Positions 53,710-64,000 of a stretch of DNA of 64,000 bases are shown in pieces (within the stretch, counting starts at the first letter, position 1; the number at the start of each line of letters is the position of its first letter). The DNA comes from Mesodorylaimus sp. YZB2_4. Lineage: Eukaryota; Nematoda; Enoplea; Dorylaimida; Dorylaimidae. The translations under genes and the position numbers were made by a program. Under the pieces are notes generated by a model, which searched no databases, was not told the DNA's origin, and worked only from the letters and a program-made list of their open reading frames with translations. The stretch lies in the NCBI GenBank assembly GCA_030248295.1, contig JASANH010000142.1:124001-188000 (forward strand), read 5' to 3'.

Positions 53710-55151
53710 TTAATCATGTTTAGGATTATCGACGATTTCGAAATCGCCGTTGACACTGCTTTCTTGACCATCGTCTCGTCGAATAGCCCGTCGTTTCTTG
53801 ATGGTTTTCTCTTTCGATGTTTGAGCTGCATCTTCATCTGTCGACGTACGAGCGCTACGATCATTGGAACTGGCGTCGCTTTTGTCAGCGTCATCGTCGA
53901 TATCGTCATGCGAACCTGTGCCCGACTCGTTTTCCTTGCCTTGATCTTCGTTTTCACTTTCGCTTTCAATGCCTCGACCTTCGCCTTGACTATCCTTGCT
54001 TTCTCGAATATCTTCTTCATCAGCGCCTCCTTCGCCTTCATCTTCGCTATCCGATTTTTTGCTTTTTTTCTTATCTTTATCGTCAGACGATTTGGAACCA
54101 GGTGGAACATATTTGTACGAATAGACTGGTTTAAAAGATTCCAAAACACCACAGTCTTCGGTCAGATTCGGGAACAACCTGAAAAAAGATTGTTTAAAGC
54201 GAACAATTCGCAAGTCTTGTAAAGGTTGCGCCAAAACATCAAAGAAATTGTTTCCTAATCGATCGCTTACCACAAATGGTGACGTCCAAGAGTGACGGTC
54301 CAGATAAGTCCAAAGAGAACAGTGCGAAGAAGAATGAAGCCGAAAAATGCTCCGAAGAGGACCAAGGCGCTAGAACTGATGTAATAAACACCGACTCGAA
54401 CTTGTATTGGCCATAATGGGAAGAGGCACAAGGCGATGGCACCTAAGACGATGCCTAAACCGAGTAGCCAAGTTTTCAATGGTGTCGGGTCGTATTTCCA
54501 AACGTAAATCGATGGGCCATCGATAAACAATTGCTCATTGTGCCAATCCACTTTGATTTTACGCACTTTCGACGATTTCCCTTTTCCTTTCTCATTTTCA
54601 GCCTCTCCATCGTCTTTTTCTTTCTGTGTTTCCTTTTCGCCTTTTTCCTCGTTTTCTTTTTCACTTTTATCCTTCTTTCGTCGTTTCACTTCGCCTTCTT
54701 TGACCACTTTCGGACTTTTCGGAAGCTCCTCCTTACTTTCGCCCTTCTTCTTTTCGCCACCTTCGTTTGATGGTTTTTCCTTGATCTTAGGTACCAGTTT
54801 TTTGGCTCGAAAGAACAGACCTTTCATCAATAATTGCTGCATGTAATCAACGCACGTTTGGCGATCAGTGAACAACGGTTGATTCTTTTTTGATGCTTTC
54901 TTACTGGTCGATGACCATTTCGATTCCATCAAACAATCGACGGCTTTCGATCCAATAAAATAAGCAACTTCTTCACCATTCATACCGTGCCCGAATTGCG
55001 TCTTTTTGGTTGGACATTTGAAACGAACGAATTTAGCCACTGCGTATTCTTCTTTAGTTGGTTCACCATCGCCGTGACGTTTCTTCATTTTCTTCGGATC
55101 CAAAACGCGTTTTGACGGCTTCGCGCCCGTTTTTTGTTTTACTTCGGCCAT
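53710..55151 (-). CDS. SEC62: SEC62 homologue, ER protein translocation factor
   Basis: Two exons on the minus strand, 55151-54271 and 54178-53710, join in phase (HHLW|LFPNL) to encode 449 residues. Sec62 works with Sec61/Sec63 in post-translational protein import and in ER-phagy. The N-terminal cytosolic domain is typical (EEYAVAKFVRFKCPTKKTQF, then CVDYMQQLLMKGLFFRAKKL), followed by a long Lys/Glu-rich linker. Two membrane helices follow (LLGLGIVLGAIALCLFPLWP and VLFGAFFGFILLRTVLFGLI), then GRHHLWLFPNLTEDCGVLES and FKPVYSYKY, the conserved C-terminal block. The last 130 residues are very acidic. Divergent from LSM7 with 459 bp between start codons, so a shared promoter region is likely. Confidence 0.95.
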
Positions 55152-55610
55152 TGAAGTTTATGACATGAAAAACTAAATGCTACCACACAACAAATGGTTT
55201 CGTGGAGTGTCGTCGTGCTGTCGTCTCGAGTGATTTCTGGCTTTTATTACCATGCTCCAGTTATACTGTACAGGAGTTGCCGTGACTCTGGTAAAGGGTA
55301 AAGTTAAGTTTCGGATTTGAGGATCCTTCTTGTTGTTTAGGAATCGGGTTTGTTATCTTAATTGAGAGAATGTTTTGCTTTCCTTATAATACATTCTGTA
55401 ATATTTTTGTTTCGGTGAATACTTATTTCAAGTTTGCATTCAAACGTGTTATATCTATATCTTTACTTTTACGCAAATTTTTTGTTTACTGTACCCTCCG
55501 GACAAATCTTTGACAATCGCTAATTTTCCGAACCGATCAAAACGAATTGAATTTTTTTCGCAAAATCGTTATTTTTTCATCGACGTAGGAAACGACAGTT
55601 GAAATATTGA
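55152..55610. promoter_or_regulatory. Divergent promoter region of SEC62 and LSM7
   Basis: This 459-bp region separates two oppositely oriented housekeeping genes. It is AT-rich toward LSM7 and has no further ORF. Specific elements were not identified. Confidence 0.4.
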
Positions 55611-56958
55611 ATGGTAAGTTTAGGCTATTTTCTTTGTCTTTCGGGTAAAAATTCGGTCAAGAATAATTGGCGGTTAATGAAAATCTGGCCAAAAATCTTG
55701 CAGCCTGTTTTGTTGCAGCATCGACTGAGGAAACAGAAAGGATATGATGTACTTTCTTTTCTCTGAAGGCGCATCCGCAGCAAAAAGTCGGGAGCGTAGG
55801 CGATGTTAGCAGAGGCGAAGGCTCGATCGTGGGTGCATCGACGGGGGACAAAGATAAAAAGAAGAAGGAGAGCGTTGTCGATTTGGCTCGATTTTTGGAC
55901 AAAGCTGTTCGCGTGAAATTCCAGGGAGGACGAGAAGGTAAGGATTTGGTTTTATTTGTGACGATATGAGCCATACAGATGAATTGAGTGTCAAATGTTG
56001 AGTGCAGTACACGTAAGTTCGAACATCAAGAGAAATTGAGCGAGAAGAAAATATATTTTCACGCGGGAGCCCTTTCGATGTGAATTTAACAAGATTCTGA
56101 TAAGAATCCTGTTTCTTCAGCCATTCTGTATGGCGGAAATTTTTGCAAATTGTTCCACGTTTTCATGATTTCTAACCAATAATTTTTAGCTAAACTCAAA
56201 ATCATTTCTCTTCATGACAGCAGATTTCAGGTCGCATACTAAGGCTCTATAATATATTGTAGCTACATAACTCCTTTATTTTGAATACTGATCAGATGCG
56301 GCTGTTCGAAATTCGGCCCCAAAATCGATAAGTCAGAAATAGACGACGTTTTAATGCGAGACTTGGTCAGTTTTTAAGAAATTTTTGACGTTCTAATCAG
56401 ATCATGTTCACAGTATGCAGTATATTCAGACCTAATTTTAGAGAGAATCATCTACAATATCATGCTGGGGTGGTTCGGAAGAGTAGTTTTTTTGTTACAA
56501 ATTTCTTATCAATTTTTTTAGCTAGCGGTATTCTAAAAGGCTACGATGCTTTATTGAATTTAGTATTGGACAATGCCGTAGAGTATTTACGAGGTAAGCC
56601 GTGTCATATCATACACTATCCAGCAAAGCACCATACTGCGCACTCGAGGGCTAAGGAACTTATATTTGACAATCAGATTTGCCCAGACCCAGGCGGGAGT
56701 CGAACCCTCCCCCGTAAGTGCGCACCCAGCGTGAGAGGCAGACGCCTTAACCGCTAGAGCCACAGAGCCCGGCTTTTCTTATTGCTGTTTCTTCGTCTCG
56801 CTGAAACGTTCTATTTTCCAGATCCGGATGATCCTTTCAAATTGACGAATGATGTTCGGAATCTTGGTTTGATCGTTGCCCGCGGAACGACTGTTGTGGT
56901 CGTATGTCCGCTCGAAGGAATGGAACAGATTGCCAATCCATTTATTCAAGCAGAATGA
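55611..56958 (+). CDS. LSM7: LSM7, U6 snRNA-associated Sm-like protein
   Basis: Four exons: 55611-55613 (only the ATG), 55769-55937, 56522-56593 and 56822-56958, total 126 residues. LSM7 is part of the LSm2-8 ring on U6 snRNA and of the LSm1-7 ring in mRNA decay. An N-terminal low-complexity region (STGDKDKKKKE) precedes Sm1 (DLARFLDKAVRVKFQGGREA, SGILKGYDALLNLVLDNAVE) and Sm2 (LGLIVARGTTVVVVCPLEGM), ending NPFIQAE. It is longer than the human protein (103 residues) because of the N-terminal part. The one-codon first exon is set by ATG|GTAAGT and phase. Intron 3 contains a SINE. NOL10 begins 205 bp downstream on the same strand. Confidence 0.92.
56617..56778 (-). repeat. tRNA-derived SINE-like element, family A, in LSM7 intron 3
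   Basis: Same structure as the copy at 37378-37532: minus-strand head TAGCGGTTAAGGCGTCTGCC and GGGTTCGACTCCCGCC, and tail ending in CCTCGAGTGCGCAG. It fills most of the intron between exons 3 and 4. Confidence 0.7.
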
Positions 56959-57125
56959 GTCTCGAATCTGTCACTCGTCGTTGTTCCTCGTTACGCGTTT
57001 CTTTTCTGCCTTTTGAATTTTCTAGTAAACATTTCGAATTTGATTTTGGGATTTTTTAGATTGAATTGCCATGCTTGACATGCGTGGAGGTTTTTTACTA
57101 GTCGAATTTGGGTTTTTTGCTGTAA

Positions 57126-57139
57126 AGTTTTGTTTTTAG
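57126..57139 (+). promoter_or_regulatory. Possible trans-splice acceptor before NOL10
   Basis: AAGTTTTGTTTTTAG lies 24 bp upstream of the NOL10 ATG and about 180 bp after the LSM7 stop. In nematodes such a U-rich tract plus AG in a short gap is the usual spliced-leader acceptor for a downstream operon gene. No spliced leader is visible here, so this is inference. Confidence 0.4.
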
Positions 57140-57163
57140 ATCAGTGAACGAAATTTGTTAAAG

Positions 57164-60100
57164 ATGCTTTTGGCTTGTCCAAATAATGTGAAGATTTACG
57201 ATTTGAGTAGCGGAAAATCGCTGCCTGAAGTAAGATGATGCTTGGTTTTTGTTAGTAAGAAAGCAAGGTGCAAGATTTTTAGTGGATTTCCGATCGGAAG
57301 CGAAGGAAATTACTTCAAAAAGATTCGGGTAAGATCGAGACATTTGTAGTTTGATGGTTTAAGTTATTTGGATCTGTTTTTTTTCAGATTTACGTCGTCG
57401 GATCGAATTAATCCAAGATTTTGATATGCCCGATTGTAGCAATCACGTGTGCTTGTCGAAGGATGGACAGCACATCTTCGTGTCAGGTATGCCTGCTTGC
57501 ACTCTATGGGCTTGGGGTAATTGGAATAGAGATTTTCCCGCCATTTTTAAATTAGGCTGTTTTAAACTATAATTTTAGTTGTTTTTTCAAATGAATTAAT
57601 CATCTTGTTAGGGAAATGTGCTTATTTATCAGAGTGCAGTGGTTTGTACCCTCGACCGAGCCCCCCCCCCCCTCAGGGATGGCATGATGCTGTGCTGACT
57701 GTGTCTAAGGTGTCAGGTGGGTCGAAGAAGTCCATGTCTTGTCAGAGAGAGATGGGTATTTGTTTGTGGTTGGTACTCGTATGATAGCAAAAGTATGTTT
57801 TTGAATAGTGCGGCGAATGACTCAGTGAGGTAAAGGTGGACGAGCAGGATTTAGGGATCATGGGGTTTTTAAACGAAATTTGCATAAATATGCCAATTTT
57901 AGGGGCATACTCAGCCTGCGCGCGGCACAGGTGGCCAAAACTTATAAAGTTTACGCAAAAGACAGAAATTTTATCATCAAGGCATGAATCGACATGCATG
58001 TTCAGACGTTAACAAATATGTACCGGGTCGCCTTTGCCTTAGCCCTTAGGGTCGCTGGGTGCCCGAGCCCTCAAGCTCCCCTTACGCACATGCCTGGGGT
58101 GGGTCGTCGGTCTGCCAATCGAGAGGTCCCTGGTTCGAACCTCGGCACCTGATTTCTTTGTGAGTTGAAAAATTGAATCATGTACACTAGCCACACTGTC
58201 AACCTATGAGGTCGAAACATTGGAAAAGCCATTAGTATCGGAAACATGATATTGGGCCTTCACCTGTGCCCCTTCCCTCTTTAACTAAACCTAGAGACCC
58301 TAGCAAATCAGAGAAAATGGGAATTTAGGAGCCAAAATCTGAGAAAACTGGGATGTTGCGTTTTGAGGTTTAAAATTTTGAATCAATAGGCCTTTTCTAA
58401 AACCCTGTTGATGTAAATCAGCTGAAATTGATTTTGTAATGCTGCCAATAAATCAATCTCGGGTAAATATCTAATTTTTGTCTAGAAACCAAGGGAAAAT
58501 CAGGGAAAGTCATTTTCAGCGCCCTGTTGACACAAGAAACTTGCTTTTTGCTTTCTGCCTTCCCTGTTTCGAATCCAAAAAACTGCAGAGACTCCCGGGT
58601 CAGGAGATGAGTAGGGACCACTTGGATGGAAAGCTTGGACAGCCCCGCCAAAGCTACTTTTGGCTTAAAATAATATAGTTGTCAATAGATCATAATTTAA
58701 TTTTAGGCGTCTACAAACCTCGAGTTCGATGTTACGAAGTGGCCAATCTGTCCTTAAAATTTGAACGATGTTTAGACGCAGAGCCGACGAAATTGATTCC
58801 GTTGAGTGATGGTTATGAAAAGGTATGAGGAGATATCCATTTTTGAATTTCTTGGATGTCTGAGCTCTTTCAAAGCAGTGTCAATGTATGGAAAATTTCG
58901 TTGAAATGAGAAGTACTTTTACTGACGGTTTGGCATTTTAGTTTATCGTAATGGAAGAGGATCGATGGGTCGAATTCCATGTTCAGTATGGTCATTATTG
59001 CAAGTTACGATTGCCAAAATTTTGTCGCGATGGTGTTTATTTGGAATCAGTTAGCGAATTATACGCGGCTGGATCAGGCAGTGATGTGTATCGAGTTAAT
59101 TTGGAACTTGGTCGACTTATGCCACCATTGACGACGGATGGATCATCGTTGACTTCGTGCGATGTGAACCAGTTTCATCATTTGTTTGTTGTCGGCACTA
59201 GCGAGGTAAGATTTGTAATTTTTCCAATTTGTGACTGTGACTTGACCTGGGTTTCTTAGGGACGTGTCGAAGCGTGGGATCCGAGGATGCAGAAACGAGT
59301 TGGTCAATTTGAAATTTCAGCACAGCGTGAGACGTTGATGGTCGGCGCGGATACGAGTGTCAGTTGTCTCAAATTTAAAGATCATTTGCATTTGGCGGCT
59401 GGAACTGGATGGGGCCAGGTTCGCATATTTTGTAAGTTCTGTAGTATTGTTTGGAAAGTTGATGTTTTAGGTTTACATATACGATATTCGTTCGAACAGT
59501 CCGTTAGTTGTCAAAGATCACAATTATGATTTGCCGATCAAATCGATCGATTTCTGTTCTGATCCCGATTCGGTTTTGAGCGTGGATAGCAAAGTGTTGA
59601 AGATTTGGAAGAATGATTCGACAGCTGCCACGTATGCTTCGATCGAACCTGGTCTCGCCTTGAATGGGCTTTGCCTTGTACCTCGAACTGGTGAGCGTAT
59701 TTGGGGCTGCGTCCGAAACCTGGCCAAGCACCACAGGAGCAGTCGAGGGCTAAGGAACGCGGAACAATCAGTTTTAACCCGTGCGGGAGTCGAACCCTTC
59801 CCTGGAAATGTGCACCCAGTGTGAGAGGCAGACTCCTTAACCGCTAGGCCACGACCCGGGTCATTTTTCCAGCAGTGGCATAAGTTTAAGTCTGGCAGTT
59901 TGGCACTGGCGGTTGGTCCTGGAATAAGAGCTCTAATTTTCTGGCAGAATGTCCTGGACTTCACTCGCTTCGTGACTGGGTCTCGGACTCAAGTCGGCTC
60001 GACTCCTACCAGGGGTCGGCTCGACTCCTACCAGGGTTAGCCTAAGCCTGAGTCTCGGTTGAGGGTCCGATCAGAAACTGGCCAATTTTGCCTACGCTCG

Positions 60101-61911
60101 CCCGGCCGCAGGACTGCATAGGTGCCCCACAGTTTCGGATTCTGATTCGGGCTGTTAATTAACCTTGTTTTAGGGATGCTGTTCATGCCGAACGAAGGTC
60201 AGAAAGTGTACACGTATTATTTGCCTGCTCTCGGACCTGCTCCGAAATGGTGTTCGTTTTTGGACAATATTACAGAGGAATTGGAAGAAACGGAAACGTC
60301 GGCTGTTTATGACGACTATAAATTCTTGACGATGGAAGAATTACAACAGTTGGGATTATCGAATCTGATCGGCACGAATATGCTGAGAGCTTATATGCAC
60401 GGATATTTTTGTGATGCGAGATTATATAATAAGGTAAGAATACGGGGGAGAGAGATTAGGATGAGTGCTATTGGCTTTTCAGGCGAAAGCGTTGGCGAAT
60501 CCGTTCGACTTTAATGAATATCGGAAGAAGAAGATTAAGGAGAAGATGGACGAGGAGAGAACGCATCGTGTTATTCCAGTCAAGGTAGGAAGAGGGTCGA
60601 AGTTAGGGTGCGTTTGAAAGAGGAGAATTTTTAGAAATTGCCATCAGTGAATCGTCAATTGGCACAACGACTGATGGAAGACGAGGAAGAAGCTGTTAAA
60701 GCTGAGAAAAGAATTAAGGGAAAGAAGAAAACGTCCGAAAAGAAGAGTTTATTGAAGGACGATCGTTTTAAAGATCTGTTCGAGAATCCTGAATTCGAGC
60801 TGAATCCCGAGAATGAAGATATGGAAATTTTGAATCCTGTGATTTCCCAATTGAACAGGATGAAGAATAAAGCAAGTAAACAGAAAGCGGATGAGCTGGA
60901 ACGAGAACGAGAAAAGGAAAGGATTGAGTTTGAATCGAAATTCGGGAATGAGGTGAGCGTTGGTGTGTGTTTTATGTATCATGTTTGAGAGTCCTCTGCG
61001 ATTACAGGATTCTGCTCCTGAGAGCGATGATAACTCGGATATTGAGGATGTGGATGAGGAAGAGCCAGAAGACGAAGAGCAAGAGCAAGAGGGAAATGAA
61101 GATGAGGCCAGACCATCGTCGTCGTTCAATGCCAATGCGAGATCGGGCTCTAATCGTAAGATTGTTACATTGAGAACGGGCGAGGAATTTCGGGGGTGGA
61201 AATTCGAAGCCAATAAGCAGCAGGTGTTGGAAGAGAGGATGTAAGTTTTGTGTTTTGGTTGAAGTGCAAAATTGGCTTGGAATATGATTATGCTTGAGGG
61301 CGAGTCTGGGTGAGCGATTGCGGAAGGAGAAAGAAGATCATGTTGATGCTATAGCGCTGGCTGGTAATGCAAAGGAAATGACTTTTACGGCCTCGAAGAA
61401 GGTATGTGTTAGTTTGCTTGTGTTCGGACGGAAGTTCAGTCAGGATGTGCGTAGTTTACAATAATAGGCAGATGGCAGGTGCAATAACAGCCTAAATCGG
61501 GATTATGGGAAGAAGCTAGCTGTAGAATCTTATAAATGCTAGTACTGAAGAGTCTTACGGGTCTTGTGAAGGCTAACATTTACTATGGGTGTTTTAGGTG
61601 AGGATATGGCAGAATAGAAATAAGATTCGTAATTTTCCATCAAGACACGCAAAAAAAGCTTGAGGCTTTAACCGACCATATGACATGCATGCCATAGGCG
61701 CGGGTTCGAATCCCGCTGGTGGCTTTATTTGCATGTGTCTTTTGATAGGATTTGGCAGACTGGGAATAAACTTATCGTTTGGCTTTAATTTTAGAAACGT
61801 GAAATAACGCAGGCACAGAAAATGGCCGAGCACGTTAGGGAACGAAGGAAGGTACGAAGGTCTGCACACGGCCTAGGAAAGAAGCAAGGTGGACGGGGGA
61901 GAAGAAAATGA
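57164..61911 (+). CDS. NOL10: NOL10 (Enp2) nucleolar ribosome-biogenesis protein
   Basis: Thirteen exons join in phase to encode 700 residues (human about 688): 57164-57229, 57283-57328, 57388-57486, 58707-58822, 58942-59205, 59260-59418, 59471-59690, 60174-60433, 60483-60584, 60635-60952, 61008-61240, 61299-61401 and 61795-61911. NOL10/Enp2 is a WD40 protein of the small-subunit processome. Diagnostic strings: NNVKIYDLSSGKSLPEW, DLRRRIELIQDFDMP, GVYKPRVRCYEV, SLKFERCLD, RVEAWDPRM, VYIYDIRSNSPLVVKDHNY, PKWCSFLDNITEELEE, DDYKFLTMEEL, MLRAYMHGYF. The C-terminal third is charged and helical with a Glu/Asp-rich segment and ends in a basic RRSAHGLGKK tail. Only 51 bp separate its stop from the stop of the convergent receptor gene. 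Confidence 0.95.
58085..58155 (+). repeat. tRNA-like sequence in NOL10 intron 3
   Basis: GGGTCGTCGGTCTGCC (A-box-like) and CCTGGTTCGAACCTCGG (B box in a T-stem) are spaced as in a tRNA head. The acceptor stem does not pair, so this is read as a SINE head or tRNA pseudogene. Confidence 0.45.
59724..59868 (-). repeat. tRNA-derived SINE-like element, family A, in NOL10 intron 7
   Basis: Minus-strand head with TAGCGGTTAAGGAGTCTGCC and GGGTTCGACTCCCGC, tail with CCTCGACTGCTCC. Same orientation as the copies at 37378 and 56617. Confidence 0.7.
61655..61730 (+). repeat. tRNA-like sequence in NOL10 intron 12
   Basis: GCGGGTTCGAATCCCGC is a perfect T-arm followed by TGGTGGC. A matching 5' acceptor strand (GCCACCA) is not present upstream. 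It is a tRNA-derived repeat or pseudogene, not a functional tRNA. Confidence 0.45.
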
Positions 61912-61962
61912 TAGAGCATACTAATTTTGACATTGTTGAACATGAACTTGTGGTATAAAGAG

Positions 61963-63198
61963 TTATAATCGTGCTGGTTTAGAGCCACTCAGGTCCTTAT
62001 CACACCATGCTGTTTTCGGAGTGCTATTGCCAGTTTTGACTGTAGGTTTCGCCCACAGCTTGTCCATATGGTCGAAGTGGATGGCCAGTTTGTTGGTACC
62101 GTGGGACGGTCGTGGGTTCTGAGTGGTTTTGGTCTTTGTTGTTTTTGGTACCCCGCGTACGCCCAGGCGGTAGAGCAGTGGGCCGAGCGGGTTGGTGTCC
62201 AAAAGCTGCTGCCTCAAGCGTGCATTGAAGTGGAATGCGAGGAGGGGATGGGCGATGGCGTAGATAAGACGTAAGAGGATGGTGGTACGGGCTAGCCAGG
62301 CCTTGGTGGGTGTGCCGAGGAGGGAGGCCTTTCGGATATTGCTGATACTGTAGGCGGGGATGTGGGCCAGGAAGTGAAGGGTCATCATGGGCACCACGAT
62401 GTAGTTGATCTGGACATTCTGATCGATTAGGAACCGAGATGCCAAGTTGTAGCGGGCTCGATTGATGGACATTGATTTGGCTACGTAGCCATTGTAGAAG
62501 TAAATAAAGAGTGTGAGCGCGGCTGCCACGCACTCACTGCTCAAGTAGATCTGGGCCAAGTAAGGCAGGCTTGTGGAGGGCACGAAATTACTTTCGCAAA
62601 TTGGTACCTCGTATTCGGCTGACAATGAAGGGATGCCGAAGCCGTTGACCAGAATGGCTACACAATGCGAGACGAGGAGGAGGGCGCAGGCCAGGTAAGG
62701 TCGTTTGTGCCAGGTGACACTGTCGTAGTGCTTGTAGATAAGCGTGGCTGTCACGCGTTCGACGCTCAGGGCGATCAGGGTGTAGTTGACGGTGGCTAAT
62801 GGCAAGCTGGTGGTGGCCAGGTCGAAGAGCTTACATCGAAGCTGACTCATTTGGTAGGAGCAGAATGCAGAGCTGAGCATGTAACCCGTCTTGGTGATGT
62901 TGCCCAGTGATAGCCATATCAGTTGCAAACTGAACTGGCTGAGGAGTAGTCGGAGATTGGCGGGGAATACAGTGACCCGCCAAATGACCAGCATGAGTGC
63001 CAGGTTAGGCATCAGGGCCAAACTAGATGCTGCCAGTTCAGCTGTCATGACGCCTTTATAAATTTTGGATATGATGACGGCCACATCGGCTTCGCAAGTC
63101 GAGTTGGTGGAGTTGGTGCTGGACATACTGGCGGTAGGAGGACTAGAACACAAATTGTCTCTATTCTTAAAGATTAGTTGTAGGAGGCGAGTCTTCAA
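61963..63198 (-). CDS. Serpentine chemoreceptor-like 7TM GPCR (Sra/Sre-type)
   Basis: An intronless frame of 411 codons; the likely start is either 63198 or the Met at 63126 (MSSTNSTNSTCEADVAV), which gives an N-glycosylated extracellular start. About seven hydrophobic segments are present. At the end of TM3, SVERVTATLIYKHYD replaces the DRY motif and resembles the SxERxxATxxxKxYE signature of nematode Sra/Srab/Sre serpentine receptors. The segment ARYNLASRFLIDQNVQ before TM6 resembles the YxLSxRYQLxEN block of those families. TM7 reads LLRLIYAIAHPLLAFHFN with no NPxxY. It is probably a sensory chemoreceptor. The C-terminal tail is long (about 80 residues), basic and Thr-rich. It is convergent with NOL10. 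Confidence 0.7.
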   Translation of the reverse strand: MKTRLLQLIFKNRDNLCSSPPTASMSSTNSTNSTCEADVAVIISKIYKGVMTAELAASSLALMPNLALMLVIWRVTVFPANLRLLLSQFSLQLIWLSLGNITKTGYMLSSAFCSYQMSQLRCKLFDLATTSLPLATVNYTLIALSVERVTATLIYKHYDSVTWHKRPYLACALLLVSHCVAILVNGFGIPSLSAEYEVPICESNFVPSTSLPYLAQIYLSSECVAAALTLFIYFYNGYVAKSMSINRARYNLASRFLIDQNVQINYIVVPMMTLHFLAHIPAYSISNIRKASLLGTPTKAWLARTTILLRLIYAIAHPLLAFHFNARLRQQLLDTNPLGPLLYRLGVRGVPKTTKTKTTQNPRPSHGTNKLAIHFDHMDKLWAKPTVKTGNSTPKTAWCDKDLSGSKPARL

Positions 63199-64000
63199 CG
63201 ATCAGAGAAGTTTCTAAGCGACCGCGCTGTCAGGGCACGAACTACAGCCTATAATCATCGCTGCCTACTTGCTCCTGGCGAGGAGGCATACCTTAGACAA
63301 TTATGATAATGCTCCGTGGACGCTGATCATATCAAAATGGGGTCTATTATCAGGGCGGAAGTGCGTGATAAAGGGAGCAAAGAGGAAAGGTTATGAAAAC
63401 GAAAATCCTCGATGTTGATGTTTTGTCACGAGCTAATGTACCGCAGATCATTAAGTTATCTTTCTGTTCAAAAAATGTTTGAACTGCATGGTCAAGAAAG
63501 CACGCTTATAAGGCAAGGTCATAATCTGGTATATGGGAGGCTGGCCCAACGATCCCGGTCGTGGTCGTGGGTTAAAGAATCAGCCTCTCACGCTAGGTGC
63601 GCACTTAGTGTACAGGGGAGGGTTCGACTCCTGTCGCTAAAAAGTTATAGCTGATTTATGTGTCTCAAGTGTGCTGTATGTTGCTTAAATATGGATGCAG
63701 CATGTCATGGCGTGATCTTAGAAATATGTCCCCATCAGCGTGGTCTCAGATGATGTCGAACTCATGTCAAGCCAGACTGTGACACCAATATTTCCAGTAT
63801 CAGCCTATCGCTCTAGGCGGTATAAAAGTTTCCAGCTAATGCAGCGCAGGTTTCTTTTGGCTCAAGCCTGTTTTGCCTAGCCCGCCAGCAGTCAACCCCT
63901 TTAAGCAAGGATGTGCGGGGACCAGCACACAGAAGCGTCTCCTGTAGGAGCACCTCCACGCTAGGGCATCCTGGACTGGACACTGACTCCCTCGGACAAT
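63199..64000. other. Repeat-bearing spacer
   Basis: Upstream flank of the chemoreceptor gene. It contains a head-only family A SINE (63538-63650, plus strand) and, at 63885-63985, a dispersed repeat shared with 51855-51985 (GCCAGCAGTCAAC, TGTGCGGGGAC, GAGCACCTCCACRC). No gene is seen. Confidence 0.6.
63538..63650 (+). repeat. tRNA-derived SINE-like head, family A, plus strand
   Basis: GGTCGTGGTCGTGGGTTAAA then CAGCCTCTCACGCTAGGTGC and GGGTTCGACTCCTGTCGC match the family A head in opposite orientation to the other three copies. The characteristic tail is not seen. Confidence 0.55.

Noticed and set aside
53716..54222. Plus-strand frame of hydrophobic residues opposite SEC62
   Set aside because: It is the complement of the acidic tail-coding sequence. 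SEC62 on the minus strand has clear homology and intron support.
54531..54846. Plus-strand Phe/Ser-rich frames opposite the SEC62 linker
   Set aside because: They mirror the Lys/Glu-rich codons of the minus-strand gene and have no independent support.
61655..61730. tRNA gene with a perfect T-arm
   Set aside because: No matching 5' acceptor strand or D-arm was found at the proper distance.
1..64000. CRISPR array or bacterial operons
   Set aside because: The window is eukaryotic with spliced genes. The regular repeats seen are coding (30.2 kb), telomere-like (45.9 kb) or minisatellite.

Overview
The window is eukaryotic, metazoan nuclear DNA: genes are split by GT-AG introns, mostly 45-100 bp with some of several hundred bp to kilobases, and are separated by repeat-rich spacers. 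Several signs point to a nematode: an intronless 7TM receptor resembling Sra/Sre-type serpentine chemoreceptors, an interstitial run of TTAGGC-like motifs (the nematode telomere unit), a membrane-anchored ZP (cuticlin-type) protein, a SEFIR-domain IL-17-receptor-like protein, and a tight LSM7-NOL10 pair with a splice-acceptor-like site between them. The species is not recognised; the nematode call is an inference at about 0.7.

Layout. 1.9-5.9 kb: SEFIR receptor (+), 5' end not found. 7.0-11.9 kb: two tandem copies of a four-exon cupin_5 (DUF985) gene. 14.4-20.05 kb: a near-complete LINE of the Tx1/L1 group whose ORF1 carries a CCHC knuckle and a well-preserved NADAR domain. 21.4-21.9 kb: a secreted protein resembling an astacin prodomain without a visible catalytic domain. 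24.6-25.4 and 34.7-35.0 kb: two allatostatin-C/somatostatin-like neuropeptide precursors. Between them lie a class A peptide GPCR (28.1-29.7 kb), a secreted GGQ(F/L)PS hexapeptide-repeat protein (30.2-30.8 kb) and a small PPPY membrane protein (31.6 kb). 37.8-38.5 kb (-): mucin-like type I membrane protein. 39.9-43.3 kb: six-exon ZP-domain protein. 43.4-45.4 kb (-): riboflavin kinase. 45.6-53.4 kb: PNPLA8/iPLA2-gamma-like patatin phospholipase, with a full-length LINE ORF inside its first intron beside the TTAGGC-like run. 53.7-55.15 kb (-): SEC62. 55.6-56.96 kb: LSM7. 57.2-61.9 kb: NOL10. 61.96-63.2 kb (-): the chemoreceptor-like GPCR.

The gene models were built by hand from splice-site phase. 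For the cupins, neuropeptides, ZP protein, RFK, PNPLA8, SEC62, LSM7, NOL10 and peptide GPCR, every junction preserves frame and total coding length is a multiple of three. Housekeeping genes cluster at the right (ER translocation, RNA decay/splicing, ribosome biogenesis, flavin and phospholipid metabolism); secreted and signalling genes cluster in the middle. Introns and spacers carry at least two tRNA-derived SINE-like families and several other dispersed repeats.

The most unusual object is the LINE with a NADAR (ADP-ribosyl-guanine hydrolase-type) domain in ORF1. It suggests a retrotransposon carrying its own eraser of nucleic-acid ADP-ribosylation.
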